Below are positions 47,303 to 54,637 of a stretch of 64,000 nt of DNA, piece after piece. The position numbers and the translations under genes are program-made. The notes under the pieces are model-generated. The model was not told the DNA's origin and searched no databases. It was given only the letters and a program-made list of their open reading frames with translations. Source of the stretch: Pseudophaeobacter flagellatus (GTDB lineage Bacteria > Pseudomonadota > Alphaproteobacteria > Rhodobacterales > Rhodobacteraceae); NCBI RefSeq assembly GCF_021228235.1, contig NZ_JAJQRG010000004.1, positions 62,001-126,000 of the forward strand. The letters are read 5' to 3'. Numbering within the stretch: position 1 is the stretch's first letter; each line of letters starts with the position of its first letter.

Positions 47303-49075
47303 TCAGACCTGCTGTTCGCGCATGTCAGCCGGGTCGATCCCTGCCACAGATACGGGCTTTTTCATCGCGTCGCGGCGGAAAGGCTCGCCCAGTTCCTGGT
47401 TGATCATCGCCTCGATCAGGGTTGTGATGCCATTCTTCTGGTCCGCAACCGCCTGGGCCAGGGCTGCCGTCAGCTCGTCCATGGTGCGGGCGCCAACGCC
47501 TTTCAGGCCGCAGGCGTTGGCGATACCGGCGTAGGACACCTGCTCGTCCAACTCGGTGCCAACAAAGTTGTCGTCAAACCACAGGGTCGAGTTGCGCTTT
47601 TCCGCGCCCCATTGGTAGTTGCGGAACACCACCTGGGTGACGGCAGGCCATTCACCGCGGCCAATGGCGGTCAGTTCGGTCACCGCAATGCCAAAGGCAC
47701 CGTCGCCAGAAAAGCCGACAACCGGCACATCGGGGCAGCCGATCTTGGCACCGACAACCGCAGGCAGGCCATAGCCACAGGGGCCAAATAGGCCCGGTGC
47801 CAGATATTTGCGGCTGTCATCGAACGAGGGGTAAGCATTGCCGATGGCGCAGTTGTTGCCGATGTCGGACGAGATGATCGCGTCTTTTGGCAGGGCCGCC
47901 TGAATTGCCCGCCAGGCCATGCGGGGGCTCATCCATTCGGGTTTGTCGGCGCGGGCCCGTTCGTTCCAGGTGGTGCCGGGATCGTCGTCTTCGTGATCCA
48001 TCGAGGACAGCTGCTGCGCCCAGGTGGATTTCGCGGTCGAGATCAGCGCAATCCGTTCATCTCGGCCCGCATCCCCTGCGCTGTCCGACAGGCACCCCAG
48101 GATCGAGGTAGCAACTTTTTTGGCGTCGCCGACAATGCCCACAGTGACCTTTTTGGTCAGGCCGATGCGGTCGGGGTTGATATCAACCTGAATGATCTTG
48201 GCCTCGGTTGGCCAGTAGTCGATACCATAGCCAGGCAAGGTGGAAAACGGGTTCAACCGGGTGCCAAGGGCCAGAACGACGTCGGCCTTGGCGATCAGTT
48301 CCATCCCTGCCTTTGATCCGTTGTAGCCCAGGGGCCCAGCAAACAGCGGGTGGGAACCGGGGAAGGCATCGTTGTGCTGGTAGCCAACGCAGACTGGCGC
48401 GCCAAGCCGTTCAGCCAGTTCTTTCGAGGCATCAATGCCGCCGGCCAGCACCACGCCTGCGCCGTTCAGAATGACGGGGAACTTGGCGCTGGACAGCAGA
48501 TCTGCAGCCTCTTGCAGCGAGGTTTCGCCGCCACCGGGGCGTTCGAATTCGACGATCTGCGGCAGGGCAATGTCGATCACCTGGGTCCACATATCGCGGG
48601 GAATGTTCAGCTGAGCGGGGGCCGATGCGCGTTTGGCCTGCATGATCACCCGGTTCAGCACCTCGGCCACGCGGGATGGGTCGCGCACCTCTTCCTGGTA
48701 GCAGACGCAGTCGGCAAACATGCGCATCTGCTCCATCTCCTGGAAGCCGCCCTGGCCGATGGTCTTGTTGGCGGCCTGCGGGGTCACCAGCAAGAGTGGT
48801 GTATGGTTCCAGTAGGCGGTTTTCACCGCAGTCACAAAGTTGGTGATGCCGGGGCCGTTCTGGGCGATCATCATCGACATCTTGCCGGTGGCGCGGGTGT
48901 AGCCATCCGCCATCATACCGCCCGATCCTTCATGAGCGCAGTCCCAGAAGGTGATGCCCGCTTTGGGGAAGATATCGGAAATCGGCATCATGGCCGACCC
49001 GATAATGCCAAAGGCGTGCTGAATACCGTGCATTTGCAGGGTTTTGACAAAGGCTTCCTCGGTGGTCATTTTCAT
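47303..49075 (-). CDS. xsc: Sulfoacetaldehyde acetyltransferase
   Basis: 590-residue thiamine-diphosphate enzyme converting sulfoacetaldehyde and phosphate to acetyl phosphate and sulfite, the desulfonation step of taurine breakdown. The start MKMTTEEAFVKTLQMHGIQH and the segment AFGIIGSAMMPISDIFPKAG are characteristic of Xsc and separate it from acetolactate synthase. The ThDP motif GDGAFGIAVTEL ending with VVFRN spans residues 457-486. The frame is open to 49132, but the ATG at 49075 has CAGGAG upstream. It heads the xsc-tauE-ackA operon and lies downstream of tauR. Confidence 0.96.
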   Translation of the reverse strand: MKMTTEEAFVKTLQMHGIQHAFGIIGSAMMPISDIFPKAGITFWDCAHEGSGGMMADGYTRATGKMSMMIAQNGPGITNFVTAVKTAYWNHTPLLLVTPQAANKTIGQGGFQEMEQMRMFADCVCYQEEVRDPSRVAEVLNRVIMQAKRASAPAQLNIPRDMWTQVIDIALPQIVEFERPGGGETSLQEAADLLSSAKFPVILNGAGVVLAGGIDASKELAERLGAPVCVGYQHNDAFPGSHPLFAGPLGYNGSKAGMELIAKADVVLALGTRLNPFSTLPGYGIDYWPTEAKIIQVDINPDRIGLTKKVTVGIVGDAKKVATSILGCLSDSAGDAGRDERIALISTAKSTWAQQLSSMDHEDDDPGTTWNERARADKPEWMSPRMAWRAIQAALPKDAIISSDIGNNCAIGNAYPSFDDSRKYLAPGLFGPCGYGLPAVVGAKIGCPDVPVVGFSGDGAFGIAVTELTAIGRGEWPAVTQVVFRNYQWGAEKRNSTLWFDDNFVGTELDEQVSYAGIANACGLKGVGARTMDELTAALAQAVADQKNGITTLIEAMINQELGEPFRRDAMKKPVSVAGIDPADMREQQV

Positions 49076-49105
49076 GGCGGGGGCTCCTGGGTGAAACATA
49101 AAGAT

Positions 49106-49124
49106 CCCCGGTCTGGTACCGGGG
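49106..49124 (-). promoter_or_regulatory. Perfect hairpin in the xsc upstream region
   Basis: Arms CCCCGGT (49106-49112) and ACCGGGG (49118-49124), five-base loop, 31-49 bases before the xsc start. It may be a 5'-leader structure or a weak tauR terminator. The rest of the tauR-xsc gap (49076-49289) holds only a weak CTGGCCCTAT box at 49161-49170 on the minus strand. Confidence 0.45.
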
Positions 49125-49289
49125 GTTCCCACTGGTTTAGGCTAGAGAGGACGCGCGCAGATAGGGCCAGTTTCAGAGGCGGATATAGCCAAGGATTTGC
49201 GCCATGATGCCCCCCGACGCAAAAGTCCTGTTTTGGAGGTTCGTCGCGGTGCTGCCGACGTCTCTTCCCCAGATGCAGAAGATCGGACT

Positions 49290-50750
49290 TCAGCCCTGCT
49301 TCAGTGCCTTTGCCAAGAGCGCCAGCCCGGGTGTGATGCGATTGGCAGCAATCGAGGAATAGCCCAGCCGAAAGTAATTGTGCTGGCGGTTCTGGGCGGA
49401 AAAGAACGGTGCGCCGGGTTCGATAATCACGCTCTCGGGTTTCAGCCTAGCTGCGACCTCTGCCATATCAACACCGTCGGGGGCGCGCATCCACAGGGAC
49501 GAACCGCCATAGACGCCAACCCCAGAGACCGTCAGCCCATGGGTGTTCACGGCCTCTTCGATGACATGGCGGCGGTCATGCAGCACCTTGGCGGTGCGAC
49601 GGATCTGGGCATCGTAGTGGCCCAGCGACAGGAAATAGGCGACGGTGCGCTGGATATGGCCGGGCGGGTGGCGCAGCACATTGGCGCGCAGGGCACGGGC
49701 CTGGCGGATAAAGGCTTCGGAACCGACCATGTAACCCAGGCGCAGACCCGGAAACAGCGATTTGGAAAAGCTGCCAACATAGATTACCCGGCCATCGGCA
49801 TCGAGTGATTTCAGCGCAGGTGAGGGGGCGCCAAGAAAGGACATTTCGAATTCGTAGTCGTCTTCGACAATCACCGCGTCGATATCATGGGCCCGCTGCA
49901 ACAAGGCCTTGCGGCGGGCCATCGGCATGGTGGCGGTGGTCGGGCTCTGGTGGCTGGGGGTGCAAAAGATCACGTCGGTGTCTTCTGCGATGTCTTGCGG
50001 CGGCAGGCCATCGCCATCCACCGGAATGCAATCCACCTGGCAGCGCAGATGCGAAAGCTGGTCGCGCAGGGTGTAATAGGTCGGGTCTTCGATGCTGGCC
50101 TTGCGGCCGCGGTTCAGCAATAGCTGACTGGCCAACCACAGAGCATTCTGGGCGCCAAGGGTGATCAGAATTTGTTCTGGGCGTGCAATCACCCCGCGCC
50201 GGGGCAGGGTATGACGGGCGATATATTCGATCAACAGCGGATCGTCCTGATCAAAGTAATCATCCGTCAGCGCGGCAAAGTCTTTTTGCCCTAAAGCGCG
50301 CAGTGAACACAGTCGCCAATTGGCATGGTCAAACAGCGATGGATCCGCCTGCCCATAGATAAAGGGATAGCGATAGCTGCGCCAGTCGCGGGCCTTGCGC
50401 GGGGTGTCACCGCCGGTGAAGGTGCGGACCAGCGCCTGGCTCCAGTCCACCGCCTCTTCGGATTTCACGGGGGGGGTATAGCTGGGGGGCACAGGCGCAT
50501 TTTCCGAGACAAAATATCCCGACCGACCGCGCGAGGTCAGATAGTCATTTGCCAAAAGTTCAGTATAGGCCAGCGTCACGGTGATACGGCTGATGCCAAG
50601 GTGAACGGCCAGCTTGCGCGAGGAGGGAAGCTTTTCTCCGACGCGGAAGCGCCCCGAAAGAATGCCTTCGGCGATCATTTCCTGGATCTGCGCCTGCAGG
50701 GTGCCCTGGGCGTCCGAGTTCAAAAAGAAGGTATCAACAGAAATTGCCAT
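49290..50750 (-). CDS. tauR: MocR/GntR-type regulator of taurine genes (TauR)
   Basis: 486 residues. An N-terminal GntR winged helix (about 15-85: MIAEGILSGRFRVGEKLPSS, LGISRITVTLAYTELLANDY, GRSGYFVSE) is fused to an aminotransferase-like domain that binds PLP through Lys330 in GSFSKSLFPGLRLGY. This is the MocR architecture, and TauR of Rhodobacter activates taurine genes in response to taurine. The ATG at 50750 has AAGGTG five bases upstream; an earlier ATG at 50771 has none. Boxes just upstream suggest self-control. Confidence 0.92.
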   Translation of the reverse strand: MAISVDTFFLNSDAQGTLQAQIQEMIAEGILSGRFRVGEKLPSSRKLAVHLGISRITVTLAYTELLANDYLTSRGRSGYFVSENAPVPPSYTPPVKSEEAVDWSQALVRTFTGGDTPRKARDWRSYRYPFIYGQADPSLFDHANWRLCSLRALGQKDFAALTDDYFDQDDPLLIEYIARHTLPRRGVIARPEQILITLGAQNALWLASQLLLNRGRKASIEDPTYYTLRDQLSHLRCQVDCIPVDGDGLPPQDIAEDTDVIFCTPSHQSPTTATMPMARRKALLQRAHDIDAVIVEDDYEFEMSFLGAPSPALKSLDADGRVIYVGSFSKSLFPGLRLGYMVGSEAFIRQARALRANVLRHPPGHIQRTVAYFLSLGHYDAQIRRTAKVLHDRRHVIEEAVNTHGLTVSGVGVYGGSSLWMRAPDGVDMAEVAARLKPESVIIEPGAPFFSAQNRQHNYFRLGYSSIAANRITPGLALLAKALKQG

Positions 50751-50763
50751 GGGGCACCTTAGG

Positions 50764-50795
50764 GTGGACATAACTGTGGCGCAATCTGGACTTAC
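50764..50795. promoter_or_regulatory. Candidate TauR direct repeats upstream of tauR
   Basis: GTGGACATAA (50764-50773) and CTGGACTTAC (50786-50795) on the plus strand match the reported TauR box CTGGACYTAA at 8 and 9 of 10 positions, 22 bases start to start. They lie 14-45 bases before the tauR start, a position that suits negative autoregulation. Confidence 0.7.
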
Positions 50796-51315
50796 GCCCC
50801 AGGGTGAAAATTCCTTGGTTTGCGTCTCTGGTGCCTAAACCACGAAACGCGTTTTGTGGTTTTGTTGGCAGGGCTAGACGGATCTGGAACGACGCGGCGC
50901 AGGGGGCTGTCAGTTTGATCCCGGCGATGGCGGTAGTCTGGAGCTTGGTCAAGCCAAAGGTCTTTGCCACCTATCTGGCACTTCGCGTCAGCGGCGGCCT
51001 TGGTTCGGGGGCTGTCGCAGCGGGTCTAAGGATGCGGGTTTCAGGCGGGGCTCCCGCCCGGTGTCGGCCTTCAAAGAAGGCCTTCCACCCGTTGGGCCCG
51101 GCGCCGCGCTGACGCGCGGCGCAGTGGCAGTGGCCCTCATCTGGCGCTATCGCCTTGGTGGGGTAGTCTGGAAATGACAGGGTTTATTGCTGAGATGGCC
51201 CTTAAGGGCTGATCTGCCCTACAGGGCCGCTTTTGAGTGTATTTTGCAAAGCGCCTCAAGGACAAGCCGCCATTCGGCGGGGCCTTTGGCCTCCTTGACC
51301 CGCCGACGGATTGGA
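50796..51315. repeat. Gene-free region with clustered palindromes
   Basis: No gene is supported. Several hairpins lie close together: a stem in GGCGGGGCTCCCGCC (about 51046-51060), AGGCCTT/AAGGCC-type pairing at 51066-51083, and a perfect nine-base stem GCGCCGCGC/GCGCGGCGC (51101-51109 with 51114-51122, loop TGAC). The density suggests a mobile palindromic repeat or remnant. Confidence 0.5.
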
Positions 51316-51897
51316 TCAGCGCTGTATCAGGTGCTGCAGATGCGCCTGGATCATGGGCCATTCGGCGGCTGTGATTGAATAGGCCGCGGTGTCGCGAATG
51401 GTGCCATTGGCCATTTTCATGTGGGCGCGCAGGATGCCATCCAGCCTGGCACCGAGCCGTTCGATGGCGCGTCGGCTTTGATGGTTGATCACATGGGTGC
51501 GAAATTCGACGGCGATGGCGTCAAGCGTGTCAAAGGCATGGCGCAGCAACAGCAGTTTGCATTCAGTGTTCACCCCAGAGCGCTGTACCGATTGACGATA
51601 CCAGGTAGAGCCAATTTCCAGCCGCTGATTGGCGGCGTCGATGTTCATATAGGTGGTCATGCCAACGGCCTGCCCTTCGGTATCAAGGATTGCAAAGGGC
51701 AGCATGCTGCCCGCTTCTTGCAAGGCCAGGCGGCGTTTGATCTCGGCTGGAACGGCCTCTGGTGCCGGGATCGTCGTGTACCAAAGCGCGGACAGGTTTC
51801 CATCGGCGCTGGCCTTCGCCAGATCTACTGCATGGTCCTGCGAGAGGGGGGCGAGAGTGACCTTTTGGCCAGTGAGCGTGACGGGTTTTGCCCACAT
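51316..51897 (-). CDS. GNAT family N-acetyltransferase (RimJ/RimL-like)
   Basis: 193 residues. RimJ-type pattern: VTLAPLSQDHAVDLAKAS at the start, PFAILDTEGQAVGMTTYMN, IEIGSTWYRQSVQRSGVNTE (acetyl-CoA site) and a final RRAIERLGARLDGILRAH block. These enzymes acetylate protein N-termini or small molecules. It lies after tpa on the same strand, separated by a terminator, and before tauR. A role in taurine use is not evident. Confidence 0.87.
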   Translation of the reverse strand: MWAKPVTLTGQKVTLAPLSQDHAVDLAKASADGNLSALWYTTIPAPEAVPAEIKRRLALQEAGSMLPFAILDTEGQAVGMTTYMNIDAANQRLEIGSTWYRQSVQRSGVNTECKLLLLRHAFDTLDAIAVEFRTHVINHQSRRAIERLGARLDGILRAHMKMANGTIRDTAAYSITAAEWPMIQAHLQHLIQR

Positions 51898-51945
51898 GGG
51901 ACGATCCTTTGAGCTGTTGCGGTTCTTTGCCCCGACAGCAATGCC

Positions 51946-51977
51946 AAAAAGGCGGCCCCTTAGACAGGGCCGCCTTT
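51946..51977 (-). terminator. Rho-independent terminator after tpa
   Basis: Perfect 11-base stem AAAGGCGGCCC/GGGCCGCCTTT (51948-51958 with 51967-51977), eight-base loop. On the minus strand it ends in a run of five T (A-run 51946-51950). It lies between tpa and the GNAT start. Confidence 0.88.
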
Positions 51978-51987
51978 CTATAATTTC

Positions 51988-52032
51988 ACCAGTCCAATTG
52001 GCCTGAGAGTTGCCTCTCGTTCATGGCCTGGT
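51988..52032 (-). ncRNA. Candidate two-helix RNA resembling the 3' core of the glycine riboswitch
   Basis: On the minus strand, 16 bases after the tpa stop, an outer helix ACCAG/CTGGT (52028-52032 with 51988-51992) encloses an inner helix GAGAG/CTCTC closed by a GCAA tetraloop (52005-52018). The 3' side reads CTCTCAGGCCAATTGGACTG (51990-52009), close to the glycine riboswitch consensus CTCTCAGGCAAAAGGACAG. The long middle arm of the true aptamer is missing. A terminator follows directly. Confidence 0.4.
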
Positions 52033-52047
52033 CTGCGCGGAGCTGCC

Positions 52048-53445
52048 CTAGCCAAAGACCTTGGTCAGGGCCTTGTCGACCGCATTGGTGATGGTGTCGA
52101 TATCGTCTGCCGTAGCGATCAGCGCCGGGCTGAAGCAGAGGGTGTTGTTCTTGCCGGGGATCGACCGGTTGGTAACGCCAATCAGAACCCCCTGGGCCCC
52201 ACAATCCGCGACAACCTGTTGGGCCAGTTTTTCATCCACTGGGTCTTTGGTTTCGCGATCGGTGACCAGCTCGGCGCCAAGAAACAGCCCCTTGCCGCGT
52301 ACATCTCCTATGATGGCGTGCTTTTCCTTTAGTGCCAGCAGGTTGTTCATCATCCGCTCGCCCATGGCGGTGCAGTTGTCCAACAGGCCTTCTTCTTCGA
52401 TGATGCGCATGTTTTCAAGCGCCGCAGCCGGGCCGGCGGTGCAGCCGCCAAAGGTGGAGATATCGCGGAAATAGTTCAGCGGATCCGAGGCGTCATCCTT
52501 AAACATGTCAAAGACCTTCTCGGTGGTGACCAGCACGGCGATGGCCGCATAGCCGGAGGCAACGCCTTTGGCCATGGTGACAAAATCAGGTTTGATGCCA
52601 TAGTGCTGGTAGCCAAACCAGGTGCCGGTGCGGCCAACGCCGCAGACCACTTCGTCGATGTGCAGCAGGATGTCATACTGGGTGCAGATTTCCTGCACGC
52701 GTTCCCAATAGCCTTCGGGGGCCTCAATCACGCCACCACCTGCCGTCACTGGCTCAAGGCAGAGCGCGCCGACGGTTTCAGGGCCTTCGCGCAGGATCAC
52801 CTCTTCGATGGCGTTTGCGGCGGCAATGCCGAAGTCGCGTCCCGACAGATGTTCAAGCCCCAGTTCGTGCTTGCGGTATTCCATGCAGTGGGGCACGCGG
52901 ATGAAATCGGGCGCAAAGGGACCATACTGGGCGTTGCGTTCATCCTGGCCGCCAGCGGACATCGCTGCCAGGGTGGAGCCGTGATAATCGCGATCGCGGT
53001 ACAGGATCTTGGTCTTTTTGCCACCGTATTTCTTGTGCGCGATCTGGCGCACCATCTTAAAGGCTTTCTCGTTCGCCTCTGAGCCGGAGTTGTTGTAGTA
53101 AACGCGGCTCATACCAGGCATTTTTTCGATCAGCTTTTCGGCAAACAAGGCACCGGGGATCGAGCCTGCTGACTGGGCAAAATAGCACAGCTTCATCATC
53201 TGGTTGTAGACAGCCTTGCAGATGTCTTCGCGGCCATAGCCGACATTGACAGTCCAGACGCCGCCCGACACCCCATCAAGGAATTCTTTGCCGTTCTGGT
53301 CCCAGACGCGCATGCCTTTGCCTTCAACAATGATGCGGGGATCATTTTCTTCAAAGGGTTTGTGCTGAATCAGGTGGTGCCAGACATGGGCCTTGTCAGC
53401 CGCAACTACCCGGCTGAGATCGTTTTCGTTGAACGTGCCGTCCAT
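52048..53445 (-). CDS. tpa: Taurine:pyruvate aminotransferase
   Basis: 465-residue class III PLP aminotransferase converting taurine and pyruvate to sulfoacetaldehyde and alanine. The start MDGTFNENDLSRVVAADKAH is characteristic of Tpa. Lys293 in VTMAKGVASGYA binds PLP and Asp264 in LLHIDEVVCGVGRTG contacts its ring. Of several in-frame starts the ATG at 53445 is best: GGAAGGA lies seven bases upstream. The frame runs on to 53772 but that part is the promoter region with TauR-type boxes. Its product feeds Xsc. Confidence 0.95.
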   Translation of the reverse strand: MDGTFNENDLSRVVAADKAHVWHHLIQHKPFEENDPRIIVEGKGMRVWDQNGKEFLDGVSGGVWTVNVGYGREDICKAVYNQMMKLCYFAQSAGSIPGALFAEKLIEKMPGMSRVYYNNSGSEANEKAFKMVRQIAHKKYGGKKTKILYRDRDYHGSTLAAMSAGGQDERNAQYGPFAPDFIRVPHCMEYRKHELGLEHLSGRDFGIAAANAIEEVILREGPETVGALCLEPVTAGGGVIEAPEGYWERVQEICTQYDILLHIDEVVCGVGRTGTWFGYQHYGIKPDFVTMAKGVASGYAAIAVLVTTEKVFDMFKDDASDPLNYFRDISTFGGCTAGPAAALENMRIIEEEGLLDNCTAMGERMMNNLLALKEKHAIIGDVRGKGLFLGAELVTDRETKDPVDEKLAQQVVADCGAQGVLIGVTNRSIPGKNNTLCFSPALIATADDIDTITNAVDKALTKVFG

Positions 53446-53543
53446 GACATGTCCTTCCATAAATATAAAAGTGGGGGTGTCTGCCAGCTGCCTGTCAGCC
53501 GGAGTCGTTGTATTCTGACGAAACGCCAAAACCGCCAGATACT

Positions 53544-53576
53544 CTAGGTCCAGATGGTGGGGTGTTTTGTGTCCAG
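53544..53576 (-). promoter_or_regulatory. Candidate TauR direct repeats upstream of tpa
   Basis: On the minus strand, CTGGACCTAG (53544-53553) and CTGGACACAA (53567-53576) match CTGGACYTAA at 9 and 8 of 10 positions, 23 bases start to start, about 100-130 bases before the tpa start. The spacing is close to two helical turns and near that of the pair before tauR. Confidence 0.75.
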
Positions 53577-53854
53577 TTGTGCGCTGCGGGCTGTGTATAG
53601 GGCGCGCGGGGGGCTGCTTTTCATATCTTAATTTTTTAACCAACTGGTAAAATTGATCTTTTTTCCAATCGTGTTGGATCCGTCTCATAGCGCACAGTGG
53701 TAGGCGCTGACAAATGTGTAAGAAAAGATGCAAGAACGGCCTGTCTTTGCGCAACGCATCATAAAAGAGCAAATGATCTTATGTTAGGGTATTGAGATCA
53801 AATGGTCGCTCGACCCATCCTGTGCCCGGACAACATCCAGGCAGAAGGTCAGCT
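53577..53854. promoter_or_regulatory. Divergent promoter region, tpa and the BKACE operon
   Basis: AT-rich stretch of 278 bases (part of a 409-base gap) between divergent genes. An inverted repeat TGATCT/AGATCA (53774-53779 with 53795-53800) lies 55-80 bases before the BKACE start and could be an operator. No small gene is supported. Confidence 0.45.
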
Positions 53855-54637
53855 ATGGCACTCTATCACGTCATGGTGGCCCCCAATGGGGCGCGCCGTC
53901 AGAAAACAGATCACCCGGCGTTGCCCCTGACAGAGGCAGAGCTGGCGCGGGTCGCGCAGCTCTGTCAGGCCGCCGGGGCAACGGCGTTGCACCTGCATGT
54001 ACGGGATGACGAAGGGCGGCATTCTCTGGATGCAGGCCGCTACCGGGGCGCACTGGCAGCAGTGGCCGAGACCGCGCCGGGCATGGCGGTGCAGATCACA
54101 ACCGAGAGCGCCGGGATCTATACCCCCGATGACCAGTTTGCCTGCCTGCAGGCGCTGCGCCCCTCTGCGGCCTCGATCTCTATTCGTGAAATGGCCCAGG
54201 CCCCAGAGGTTGCGGCGCGGGTCTACGCCCATTGTGCCGAAGCTGGCACAGAGGTGCAGCATATCCTTTATGGGCCGGGCTGTCTTGCGCAGCTCAGGAT
54301 TTGGTACGACACTGGGGTGGTGGCCACGACGATGCGGGATGCGATCTTTGTTCTTGGGCAATACGTGCCGCCGCTATTGGCCCACCCGGATGCGGTGGCT
54401 CAGGTGGCGGTTGATGCCGCAGCGCTGGATCTGCGCTGGAGCCTCTGTGCTTTTGGCCGGGCCGAGCAGGCCTGTCTGCTGGCAGCAATTGCTGCCGGGG
54501 GCAATGTCCGGGTTGGGTTTGAAAACAACATCGAAACCCAGAATGGCCGCCCGCTTGCGGATAATGCGGCATCGGTTGCAGCCCTGATCGAAGCCGCAAG
54601 CGCAGCCGGTCACACCCTACAAAGGAGCCCAGCATGA
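53855..54637 (+). CDS. Beta-keto acid cleavage enzyme (BKACE, DUF849)
   Basis: 260 residues of the TIM-barrel family that reacts a beta-keto acid with acetyl-CoA to give acetoacetate and a shorter CoA ester. Metal ligands His46 and His48 (ALHLHVRD) and Glu223 with Arg219 in VRVGFENN are present. The residue after the metal-binding Glu is Asn224; in the characterised 3-keto-5-aminohexanoate enzyme it is a catalytic Asp. The protein is shorter than most relatives. It overlaps the following aminotransferase by four bases, so the pair probably turns a beta-amino acid into a beta-keto acid and cleaves it. Substrate unknown. Confidence 0.82.
   Translation: MALYHVMVAPNGARRQKTDHPALPLTEAELARVAQLCQAAGATALHLHVRDDEGRHSLDAGRYRGALAAVAETAPGMAVQITTESAGIYTPDDQFACLQALRPSAASISIREMAQAPEVAARVYAHCAEAGTEVQHILYGPGCLAQLRIWYDTGVVATTMRDAIFVLGQYVPPLLAHPDAVAQVAVDAAALDLRWSLCAFGRAEQACLLAAIAAGGNVRVGFENNIETQNGRPLADNAASVAALIEAASAAGHTLQRSPA

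Noticed and set aside
49161-49170. TauR box upstream of xsc
   Set aside because: A single CTGGCCCTAT has 8 of 10 matches but no partner at the 22-23-base spacing seen before tpa and tauR.
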